From Kiritimatiellia bacterium (GTDB lineage Bacteria > Verrucomicrobiota > Kiritimatiellia > RFP12 > UBA1067), in NCBI GenBank assembly GCA_017514235.1, contig JAFWKK010000025.1, positions 1-64,000 of the forward strand: 64,000 bases of DNA, given 5' to 3'. The first letter of the stretch is position 1. Each line of letters opens with the position of its first letter. The position numbers and the translations under genes are program-made. The notes under the pieces are model-generated. The model saw nothing but the letters and a program-made list of their open reading frames with translations. It did no database searches and had not been told where the DNA came from. This document shows, piece after piece, positions 40,687 through 48,539 of the stretch.

Positions 40687-41742
40687 ATGGAGAGGACACG
40701 GCCAATCCAGTGCGGCGCGAGCATCAGCAGGCGTGACTTCATGTCGGCTGTGGCGGGCGCAGTTGCGTTTAGCGGCTGTTCGTCGCTTGGCATTGCCGCG
40801 AAGAAGCCGGAACCGGATTTCATCTGGTCGTATCTCGCGCACTTCGGCGTCAATTCGTGGAAGGACGTTCCGCTCAGTCCTTCATTGCCCGCGAAGTGGC
40901 TCACGAGCTGCTACGCCGACCATGTGCGCTTCTCGGAGGCGTCTTGGCGCAGGCTCTCCGACGCTCTTGCCAAGGCGGGCTGCAACCAGATCGTCATCGA
41001 CCTCGCGGAGATTGTGCAGTACCCCAGCCATCCGGAACTGGCTGAGAAGGGCAGCTGGTCCGTCGAGAAGCTCCGCGCCGAACTTGACCGCCTGCGCGGG
41101 ATGGGTTTCGAGGTCATCCCTAAGATGAACTTCTCCGCCACGCACGACACGTGGCTCAAGGATTATCACCGCATGCTCTCCACGCCGAAGTACTATCAGG
41201 TGTGCGAAGACCTCATCAAGGATGTCGTGGAGATGTTCGACCATCCGCGATTCTTCCACCTCGGCTACGACGAAGAGAGCTTCGACTGCCAGAAGCACCA
41301 TCTTTTCGCCGCCTGCCGCCAGGGCGACCTGTGGTGGCACGATTTCCTGTGGTTCGTGAAGGTCACGGAGAAGGCCGGCAGCCGTCCGTGGATCTGGAGC
41401 GACTACAGCTGGTATCACAGGGACGAGTTTCTGAAGCGAATGCCGAGGAGCGTGTTGCAGTCCAACTGGCACTACAACGAGGAGTGTAACGCAACGCAGA
41501 TTGACACGGCCCGCTACATAGACCTCGACAAGGACGGGTTCGACCAGGTTCCGGCAGGTTCCAACTGGTTGTGCAACACGAACTTCGCCAACCTTGTGAA
41601 GTTTTGCGACGAGAACTGCAGCAGGGACCGGATCAAGGGCTACATGATGACGACGTGGCTCTTCACGCTCGAAAAGTACGAGGCAAGGGCGCTGGAGGCC
41701 GTAGCGCAGATGGAGCCCGTGATCAAGGCGCGGAAATCTTAA
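40687..41742 (+). CDS. Tat-exported GH20-like TIM-barrel protein
   Basis: The N-terminus has a twin-arginine motif and lipobox-like Cys: SRRDFMSAVAGAVAFSGCSS (residues about 14-33), so the protein is probably exported folded and lipid-anchored. The 351-residue body is barrel-like: FGVNSWKD, NQIVIDLAEIVQYPSH, FEVIPKMNFSATH, and FFHLGYDEESFDCQKHH near residue 195. The last resembles the HIGxDE motif of GH20-type enzymes, in which the Asp-Glu pair is catalytic. WSDYSWYHRDEFLKRMP and TNFANLVKFC follow. The substrate is unknown. The start at 40687 is supported by both the promoter and the Tat motif. Confidence 0.75.
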   Translation: MERTRPIQCGASISRRDFMSAVAGAVAFSGCSSLGIAAKKPEPDFIWSYLAHFGVNSWKDVPLSPSLPAKWLTSCYADHVRFSEASWRRLSDALAKAGCNQIVIDLAEIVQYPSHPELAEKGSWSVEKLRAELDRLRGMGFEVIPKMNFSATHDTWLKDYHRMLSTPKYYQVCEDLIKDVVEMFDHPRFFHLGYDEESFDCQKHHLFAACRQGDLWWHDFLWFVKVTEKAGSRPWIWSDYSWYHRDEFLKRMPRSVLQSNWHYNEECNATQIDTARYIDLDKDGFDQVPAGSNWLCNTNFANLVKFCDENCSRDRIKGYMMTTWLFTLEKYEARALEAVAQMEPVIKARKS

Positions 41743-41780
41743 ACACCAAGGCACTGTTATACGACGAAAGGATAACGACA

Positions 41781-44700
41781 ATGAAGATGAAAACACGGTT
41801 AGCCGTAGTCTCCATGGCTGCCGCCTTTGCGTTCTGCGCCGTGGCGGATGACGTGTGGTATGAAGGAATCGACGTCACCGTCTCCGGCATCGGCGTGGCG
41901 AGCGTCGCCTACCGAAGCGAGTCGGAAACGAGCGCATGGCTCGACATCACGGTTGCGGACGGAGCCGAGGCGACGCTCACGTCGATAGCGAACAGCTCGT
42001 CCGTGACGCTATCCATCCAGAAGCTTGGGCCCGGCTCGCTCGCCCTCACCAACGCCTGCGGCGGCTTCGCGGACCTTCAGGTCTCAGCTGGTTCGGCGCT
42101 CGTCGCCTCGACGGCGGATGTTCCGGGAACGACCTACCTTGCCGGAGGCGAACTTGTGGCGGTCACGAACTTCACCGCCGGAAAGATCGTGCTCACGGCG
42201 GATTCATCCATCCGCGTCGCGCCCGGCTATACAATGCTTGCTGGCGCCAAGGGCAATGTGTTGGCTGCGGGCCACACGCTCTCCAAGTTCGGCGAAGGCA
42301 CGCTCAACTTCAACACGACGGAGGCGTTGGCAGGCGACCAATCCGGTTCAACCTACATCGTCGAGGAAGGCACGGTCCAGCTCCCCGGCGACTGCTGGGG
42401 CGGACACAGCTCAAATGGCTCCCGCTTCACGCTGGTCGTGCATGAGAACGGAACAGTTACATCGACGTCACACGTCCCGTTGCCGAACGTCACGATGCGT
42501 GGCGGACGTTTCGATGGATACATCACTTCGGTCTTCGATGGTGAGCAAAACCTCCGCTTCTACAAGGGCTGGGCCTTTAAGCACATGATCAAGGTGCTGC
42601 CATCGACGAACGGGGTGCCGTCCGTCGTCAGGTCCTACGCGATCCATATCGGCCACGTCAACTACATGCCGACGTTCGACATTGATGCGGGTGCGGAACT
42701 TCAGTTTGACACCATGATCTGCAACGGCGCGGTGGGCGGCACCGTCTTCAAGGACAGCGGCTTCACCAAGACCGGTGCGGGAACGCTCACGTTCCTGCGC
42801 GGCGGCGATCTTACGGGAACGACGACGCTCAAGGAAGGAACGCTCAAGTTCGCCGCCGGCGCTTCGCTTGGACCGGACGCGACGCTGAACACATACGCCG
42901 GCACGACAATCGAACTGGAGGATGGCGCGGCGTTCGATACGCCTGTCAATTCCTCCATGGCGTGTACTGCCGCAGAATACGAGGCGTTGACCAACAGCGC
43001 AATCTGGGTGGATGCGTGGCAGGAGACCGCAGAAGAGGGCGCGTCCGTACCGACAATTGCGAATCTCGGTACGGTTCCAGGATCGTTTGCGCCGCCGACA
43101 ACAGGCAGCTACAAGAATCCCTGCACGTTCACGGCGAATGGCGTCAACGGGCGTCCATCCTACAAGTTCAACGGCAACCAGACCATGCTGTTCTCCGATC
43201 TGGCCTACGGAACCTTGGACAATCCCGAGCATGACATGATGATCTTCATTGCGTTCGAGAGAAGTGCGTACAAACTGTATTACGGACTCTTCGCCTTTGC
43301 CTTAGCTTCAAACACCGGCAACGACAATGGTTCGAAGGGGACGCTGTTTCAGGAGGACGACGGTGAGAGATGTTTTGGCTTCTACAACAGAAAAGCGGAT
43401 GGGAATCGTCAGGATAACGTATTGAATCCGTGTAATGCCACGAACGGGGCTCCTTGCGTGTTTTCGGTCTATGGCAACAGCAGTTCGCGTCGTACGTGGA
43501 TGGACTACCTTGACGGAACTAACCACAGCAACCTCAACCCTGGCGCCTTTGAACTCGCATTCGACAGGATGTCGCTCGGCGGGCGCATGCACTCATCCGG
43601 ACAGACCGCCTATGCGTGGACTGGCGCAATCGGCGAAGTAATTGTGTGCACGAACTACAACGAGACCACGTATAATACGCTTCAGGCCTACATGAAGCGC
43701 AAGTGGCTTTCGGGAAGGAAAGGGGAGAAATGCGGTGTTGTCGCCATCAAGGTGCCGCAGGGCACGGCGGCGGCCGCGTCGGTTGGCGGACTCAACGATG
43801 GTCGGACGCCAACCTTCACCAAGACGGGTGCCGGAGAGCTGATGGTCGGCTCCGTCGCGGCCGATGGCGATGTCGCCGTTACGGGGGGTGCGCTTTCGCT
43901 TATCCCGACGTCGGTCGTGGCGAAGGTGGACGTGTGGATGGATGCCGCCGACGAAAGCACGCTGACGGTTGAGAACGGCGAGGTTGTCTCGGTCCGCAAC
44001 AAGGGACGCGCCGGCGGCAGCTTCGTGAAGAACCCGCGCGCCGGTTACATCTCCGGATTCAACTTAGTGAGTCCAGATCTTCCCTTGCTCGCGTCGATGA
44101 ACGGACATACAGCCCTTGGCTTCGACGGGACGCGCGCACTCGTTCTTGACAGCTACACGAACCACAACGACGACGCCACCTACACCGTCTTCCTCGCGGC
44201 GCGCGTCGGTGACAGCGCTGAACTTTATGTTGACGGCAAAGGAGCGGAGACAAGCCCGTTCTCCCTTGCGACGGCGGCAAGCGCGGCGTTCGACTATGAT
44301 GCGCCTGTCGGCTGCCACTTCGAGCCGAAGGTAGACAAGCGAGTCCTTTTCTACAGCGATGTGAAAGATAGGCTATTCGCCACTTCGAGCATTTCGAGCC
44401 TGAAGGCGGGCACAGGAATTGTTTTCGCGCACTACAACTACAACTACGGGGCGCTCGCGTATCTGCAGACGTTCACGAACGGCGTCGCCGCAGAGGCCAG
44501 GACGGCGTCGCCTGCCAATGCCGTGAGACCTTATCCGTCTGCCATTGACGTCGTCTCGGTCGGCGGCCGTCTCGGGCCGAAAGGCACGTCGTACTACTAC
44601 GGAGTCGCATCAACTGGTCGTCTGTGGAGGGGCGAGGTTGGCGAGCTGATTGTCTGCACGCGCCAGCCGACTGAAGCGGAACGCGCCGCGATACTCGCCT

Positions 44701-45143
44701 ATCTCCGCGCCAAGTGGTTCATTCCGGGCGGCGCGGCGACGACGCCCGCGGCGATTGCACAACCGATCGTGCCGGCGCTCGACCGGAATGTTGCTGTGAC
44801 AGCCAGCGGCGGCACGGAGCTGAAGAGCTTCGCCGCGACGCAGCCGCTTTCAGGCCTTGCCGTGACCGGCAATGCCACGATCACGCGCGGCGGGGAGTCT
44901 GACTCCGCGATGTTTGACATCGCCGGCGACCTGCTGCTGCCGTCGGGCATGACGCTGCGCATGCTCTTTGAGCCAGAGGAAAACGTGAGCGCAGACCTTA
45001 TCCGCTACTCCGGTACGTTTGATGCCTCGGGTACGGCGTGGGGCATTGATGCCAAGCATCCAAGCAGGTGGGCGGCCGAAACCGAGCCGGGCGTGATACG
45101 CGTCCGGTACACTCCCCCGGGCTTGCGCCTTATCGTCAGGTAG
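41781..45143 (+). CDS. large secreted beta-strand-repeat and LamG-like protein
   Basis: The 1120-residue precursor starts at 41781 (AAAGGA upstream) with a signal peptide (RLAVVSMAAAFAFCAVA). Two autotransporter-associated beta-strand repeats are seen (KFGEGTLNFNTTEALAG; FTKTGAGTLTFLRGGDLTGT, later FTKTGAGELMVG). There are two concanavalin/LamG-like domains, each opening with a VD(A/V)W pattern and closing IGEVIVCTNYNE... and VGELIVCTRQPTEAERAAIL, at about residues 400-640 and 715-985. The last 100 residues are beta-rich. I see no membrane anchor and no typical 12-strand autotransporter barrel. It probably binds carbohydrate or a surface. Confidence 0.8.
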   Translation: MKMKTRLAVVSMAAAFAFCAVADDVWYEGIDVTVSGIGVASVAYRSESETSAWLDITVADGAEATLTSIANSSSVTLSIQKLGPGSLALTNACGGFADLQVSAGSALVASTADVPGTTYLAGGELVAVTNFTAGKIVLTADSSIRVAPGYTMLAGAKGNVLAAGHTLSKFGEGTLNFNTTEALAGDQSGSTYIVEEGTVQLPGDCWGGHSSNGSRFTLVVHENGTVTSTSHVPLPNVTMRGGRFDGYITSVFDGEQNLRFYKGWAFKHMIKVLPSTNGVPSVVRSYAIHIGHVNYMPTFDIDAGAELQFDTMICNGAVGGTVFKDSGFTKTGAGTLTFLRGGDLTGTTTLKEGTLKFAAGASLGPDATLNTYAGTTIELEDGAAFDTPVNSSMACTAAEYEALTNSAIWVDAWQETAEEGASVPTIANLGTVPGSFAPPTTGSYKNPCTFTANGVNGRPSYKFNGNQTMLFSDLAYGTLDNPEHDMMIFIAFERSAYKLYYGLFAFALASNTGNDNGSKGTLFQEDDGERCFGFYNRKADGNRQDNVLNPCNATNGAPCVFSVYGNSSSRRTWMDYLDGTNHSNLNPGAFELAFDRMSLGGRMHSSGQTAYAWTGAIGEVIVCTNYNETTYNTLQAYMKRKWLSGRKGEKCGVVAIKVPQGTAAAASVGGLNDGRTPTFTKTGAGELMVGSVAADGDVAVTGGALSLIPTSVVAKVDVWMDAADESTLTVENGEVVSVRNKGRAGGSFVKNPRAGYISGFNLVSPDLPLLASMNGHTALGFDGTRALVLDSYTNHNDDATYTVFLAARVGDSAELYVDGKGAETSPFSLATAASAAFDYDAPVGCHFEPKVDKRVLFYSDVKDRLFATSSISSLKAGTGIVFAHYNYNYGALAYLQTFTNGVAAEARTASPANAVRPYPSAIDVVSVGGRLGPKGTSYYYGVASTGRLWRGEVGELIVCTRQPTEAERAAILAYLRAKWFIPGGAATTPAAIAQPIVPALDRNVAVTASGGTELKSFAATQPLSGLAVTGNATITRGGESDSAMFDIAGDLLLPSGMTLRMLFEPEENVSADLIRYSGTFDASGTAWGIDAKHPSRWAAETEPGVIRVRYTPPGLRLIVR

Positions 45144-45191
45144 CCGCCCTCGGCCGGAAAGAAAATGACCCGGATTGCGAATGTGTAAGTC

Positions 45192-47465
45192 ATGCTGGTG
45201 AATGTCGTATGCCCGCTTCTGGCGGTTGTCCTGTCGACGGGGGTGGAAATCCCTGACGGCGGCGTGCCGATGAACGACGGCGGGCACCAGTACACGACGC
45301 GAACGGAGAAGCGTCCGGCGGCGATCGCCGACGAGTCGGCATACCTCAAGTGGAAGTGGCGCATGGACCTCGCAGATCCTGCGACGGGCCTTGACAACGA
45401 CGCGCTTCGCGCCGGCGTGAAGAAGATCGCCGACGAATCGGGCTGGAAAGACGGCAGGGAGGACTGGTACGACGTCGCCGCGCGTTGCTTCGACTTCCTG
45501 GTCGACAACGTCGCCATCGGGTTCTCGAGGTACGACGGCTTTCCGGCCGTTTCCGCGTGGGATCGTCACCGCCGTCCGATGAAGGCCATACTGTGGGAGC
45601 ATGCGGCCGCGGTTGACGACAAGCATTCCCCGGGCCTGCGCGAGAAGATTGCGCAGATGCGCAAGGAGGGGCGAGCCTCGATCGGAAAGGATTTCGACCA
45701 CTCTGCGCCTGACTGGGCGGACATCCTGAAGCTCGGCTTCCCCGGCATGAAGGCGCGTGTAGATTCCTATTCGCAGGACACGCCGTTCTACCGCGCAGAG
45801 AAACGCGCGGCGGCGGCGGCGATGCGCTTCCTCGACCGCCTGATTGCGACGGCGAAGGCGCATCCTGACGCCGATTCGCCCTGGATGCGCAAGGAGATTG
45901 CCTCGTTGGAGCGTCTGCGCGTCGGTCCGCCGCAGACCGTGTTCGACGTTATGGAGTTCACGATGGTGTATTTCATGCTCTCCGAGCCGCTCAACTATTT
46001 CCAGGTGCGTACGCTGGACAACATCGACGTGCGCTGGTGGCCGTACTATCAGGCCGACCTTGCGGCGGGACGGACCACAGAGGCCGAGTTCCGCGAGGAC
46101 TTCCGCCACTTCATCTGGCAGTTCGGGTCCATCGACAACTACTGGGGCCACCCCATCTATCTCGGCGGCACGAACAAGGACGGCACGAGCGCGTACAATC
46201 CGCTCTCGCTCGTCATTCTCGACGTCGTTGAAAAGACGGCCCTGCCCACGCCGAAGTTCCAGCTGAAGATGGCGAAGAACACGCCGGACGAGGTATGGCT
46301 GAAGGCGCTCGACATGCTTAGGAAGCACGCGCCGCTCTGCCTGATGGGCGAAGAGAGCATGGCGCGGTCGATGAAGCCGGTGGGCCTGACGGACGAGGAG
46401 TGCCGGGACCTGCTGGTCTGGGGATGCTTCGAATACCTGCCGCGGGGCAAGGGCAACTGCACTAGCGCGACGGACGTCTATCTGCCGCAGCCTGTGACGG
46501 AAATCCTGTCCAATGCCGCAAAGGGAGACTTCGTCGCCTCGACGTTCGAAGGTTTCAAGCGAGAATACTTCCGGATCCTTCACGCCAACACCGACAGGAC
46601 CGTCGAGCTTCTCCGCGAAAGCGAGCGTCATCTCGCAGAGGTGAATCCCGCGCTCGTGCTCTCGCTTGCCGTCGGCTCCGCGCTGGAGAAGGGGGTTGAC
46701 GCCTTTTCGCTTGGCTACAAGTACAACTTCACGGCCATATCAGAATGCGGTTTCGCGACGGCGGTCGATTCGCTTCTTGCGGTAAAGGAGTTCGTGTACG
46801 ACAAGGGGACGGTGTCGCTTGCGGAGCTAGGCAAGATACTTGCGGCGGACTGGAAGGGGCACGAGGAGCTGCGGCTCAGGATGAGGAACTCGAGGCTGAA
46901 GTGGGGGTGCGGAAACGCGGATGCGGATGCTCTCGCGAAGGAGGTAATCGAGGGGTTCACGTCACGCTTCGTAGGAAAGCCCAACGGACGCGGCGGCGTG
47001 TTCGTATGCTACGGGCTCAACTCGCGGGGATTCATCCGCGGAGGACGGATGACCGGCGCCACGCCGGACGGACGCAGGGCCGGCGACCACTTTTCTAAGA
47101 ACATGGCGCCGAGCGTGGGCGCCGAGACGGAGGGCGTCACAGGCTCGATCAGGAGCTATGGGGCGGTTGCGCCGGAGAACTTCCCGTGCGGCAGCATCTA
47201 TGACGTGATGATCCATCCCTCCGCCGTCGCTGGCGACAAGGGGCTTCGCGCGTTTCGCATTCTCGCAGAGCGGTTCTTTGCGGGCGGGGGCGTCGCGCTC
47301 AATATCAACGTCGTCTCGCCGGAAACGCTGCGCGACGCGCAGAAGCGCCCCGAGAAGTACGAGAACCTTCAGGTGCGGGTGGCTGGCTGGAACATACGCT
47401 GGAACGACATTCCGCGCGTGGAGCAGGACGAATACATCAAAAGGCTTGAATCGATGCCGTGGTGA
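45192..47465 (+). CDS. glycyl radical enzyme of unassigned substrate
   Basis: This belongs to the pyruvate formate-lyase superfamily. The 757-residue product has the C-terminal glycyl radical motif RVAGWNIRW with Gly at residue 732, and the thiyl-radical Cys at residue 412 in WGCFEYLPRGKGNC. In dehydratases and lyases of this family the loop is normally GCVEP; here it is GCFEYLP, so the substrate class is not one I can name. The N-terminus (MLVNVVCPLLAVVLSTGVEI) is oddly hydrophobic for a cytosolic enzyme; a second ATG at 45270 removes it. The frame is closed by TAA just upstream. The activase gene follows 34 nt later. No microcompartment genes are present. Confidence 0.85.
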   Translation: MLVNVVCPLLAVVLSTGVEIPDGGVPMNDGGHQYTTRTEKRPAAIADESAYLKWKWRMDLADPATGLDNDALRAGVKKIADESGWKDGREDWYDVAARCFDFLVDNVAIGFSRYDGFPAVSAWDRHRRPMKAILWEHAAAVDDKHSPGLREKIAQMRKEGRASIGKDFDHSAPDWADILKLGFPGMKARVDSYSQDTPFYRAEKRAAAAAMRFLDRLIATAKAHPDADSPWMRKEIASLERLRVGPPQTVFDVMEFTMVYFMLSEPLNYFQVRTLDNIDVRWWPYYQADLAAGRTTEAEFREDFRHFIWQFGSIDNYWGHPIYLGGTNKDGTSAYNPLSLVILDVVEKTALPTPKFQLKMAKNTPDEVWLKALDMLRKHAPLCLMGEESMARSMKPVGLTDEECRDLLVWGCFEYLPRGKGNCTSATDVYLPQPVTEILSNAAKGDFVASTFEGFKREYFRILHANTDRTVELLRESERHLAEVNPALVLSLAVGSALEKGVDAFSLGYKYNFTAISECGFATAVDSLLAVKEFVYDKGTVSLAELGKILAADWKGHEELRLRMRNSRLKWGCGNADADALAKEVIEGFTSRFVGKPNGRGGVFVCYGLNSRGFIRGGRMTGATPDGRRAGDHFSKNMAPSVGAETEGVTGSIRSYGAVAPENFPCGSIYDVMIHPSAVAGDKGLRAFRILAERFFAGGGVALNINVVSPETLRDAQKRPEKYENLQVRVAGWNIRWNDIPRVEQDEYIKRLESMPW

Positions 47466-47499
47466 CGGCGGCAAGGCCAATTGTGAAAGAGTAGAAAGC

Positions 47500-48420
47500 A
47501 TGGCGGTCTGTATCGGAAAAGGCAAGGCGACTGCGGCCAAGGCTGCGGCGGACAAGATGTGCGAGGCGTCTCGCCGAATGGCCATGCCGCGCAGGGATTT
47601 CATCGCCGCTTCCGCAGCGTTCGCCGTAAGTCCGCTTATGTCTGCCGCTGGACGCGCCGTGAAGACGCCGCTCATGCTCGACACCAAGCGAATGGCGATC
47701 TGGGACGGGCCGGGGATACGCACCACGTTCTTCGTGAAGGGGTGCCCGCTGAAGTGCATCTGGTGCCACAACCCGGAATCAATCGAACCCGAGGCTCAAT
47801 GGGCGAGGTTTCGGCATCTGTGCAAGCGTTGTGCGAAGTGCACGATGGACGAGGCGACGTGTCCCACGAGGGCGCTGAAGCGCTACGGCAAGCCGATGAC
47901 GATCGGCGAGATCGTGTCCAAGGCCCTGGAGGACAAGGCGTTCTACGACGAGTCGGGAGGCGGCGTGACGCTTTCCGGCGGCGAACCGCTCTTCTTCTGG
48001 GAGTGGGCGGCGGAACTGTTCAAGGCGTTCAAGGCGGCCGGCCTTCACACTTGTCTTGACACGTCGCTGTACGCGCCGCCCGCGGCCATCGACGCGCTCC
48101 TGCCGGTGACGGACATGTGGCTCCCGGACTACAAGGCTGACGACGATGCGCTGCACGTCAGGTACACAGGCGTCTCGAATGCGGTCGTAAGGAAGAACCT
48201 TGAGCGGCTTGTGGCCGCGAAGGCGAAGATGGAGGTTCGCTGTCTTGTCGTGCCCGGCTGCACGGACGGCGAGGACGTCGCGGCCCGCCATCGCTACCTG
48301 AACTCCATTGGCGTTGGCGAACGCTCGATCGTCGACCTGGAATATTTCGACTACGCCCGTTCCAAGTATCTGGCGCTCGGCATGAAGGACACGATGCCGC
48401 TGAAGCCCAGCGTGCCGTAG
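47500..48420 (+). CDS. radical SAM activase of a glycyl radical enzyme, with apparent Tat signal
   Basis: This enzyme would generate the glycyl radical on the protein encoded upstream. The radical SAM Cys motif is CPLKCIWC, followed by HNPES. A ferredoxin-like insertion CKRCAKCTMDEATCP supplies one extra 4Fe-4S site, and SGGGVTLSGGEPLF is the SAM-binding GGE motif. The core normally starts at the segment LDTKRMAIWDGPGIRTTFF. Here it is preceded by about 60 residues including MPRRDFIAASAAFAVSPLMS, a convincing Tat signal with twin Arg and a hydrophobic stretch. Starts at 47500, 47578 or 47584 all keep it; an ATG at 47674 would remove it but has no ribosome site. Confidence 0.85.
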   Translation: MAVCIGKGKATAAKAAADKMCEASRRMAMPRRDFIAASAAFAVSPLMSAAGRAVKTPLMLDTKRMAIWDGPGIRTTFFVKGCPLKCIWCHNPESIEPEAQWARFRHLCKRCAKCTMDEATCPTRALKRYGKPMTIGEIVSKALEDKAFYDESGGGVTLSGGEPLFFWEWAAELFKAFKAAGLHTCLDTSLYAPPAAIDALLPVTDMWLPDYKADDDALHVRYTGVSNAVVRKNLERLVAAKAKMEVRCLVVPGCTDGEDVAARHRYLNSIGVGERSIVDLEYFDYARSKYLALGMKDTMPLKPSVP

Positions 48421-48485
48421 CGGAGCCGGCGCGACATAGCCCCTACGCGACAACCGCAATCCCCGGGGTTGCGCATCAAAACGAG

Positions 48486-48497
48486 TTAGAGTATAAT
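48486..48497 (+). promoter_or_regulatory. promoter of the phytase-like gene
   Basis: TTAGAGTATAAT gives a perfect TATAAT at 48492-48497. The distance to the chosen ATG (48540) is 42 nt; an in-frame ATG at 48510 is only 12 nt away. Confidence 0.55.
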
Positions 48498-48539
48498 ACT
48501 GAACGTCCCATGTGCACAAGGTTCATAAAGGGTATGACA

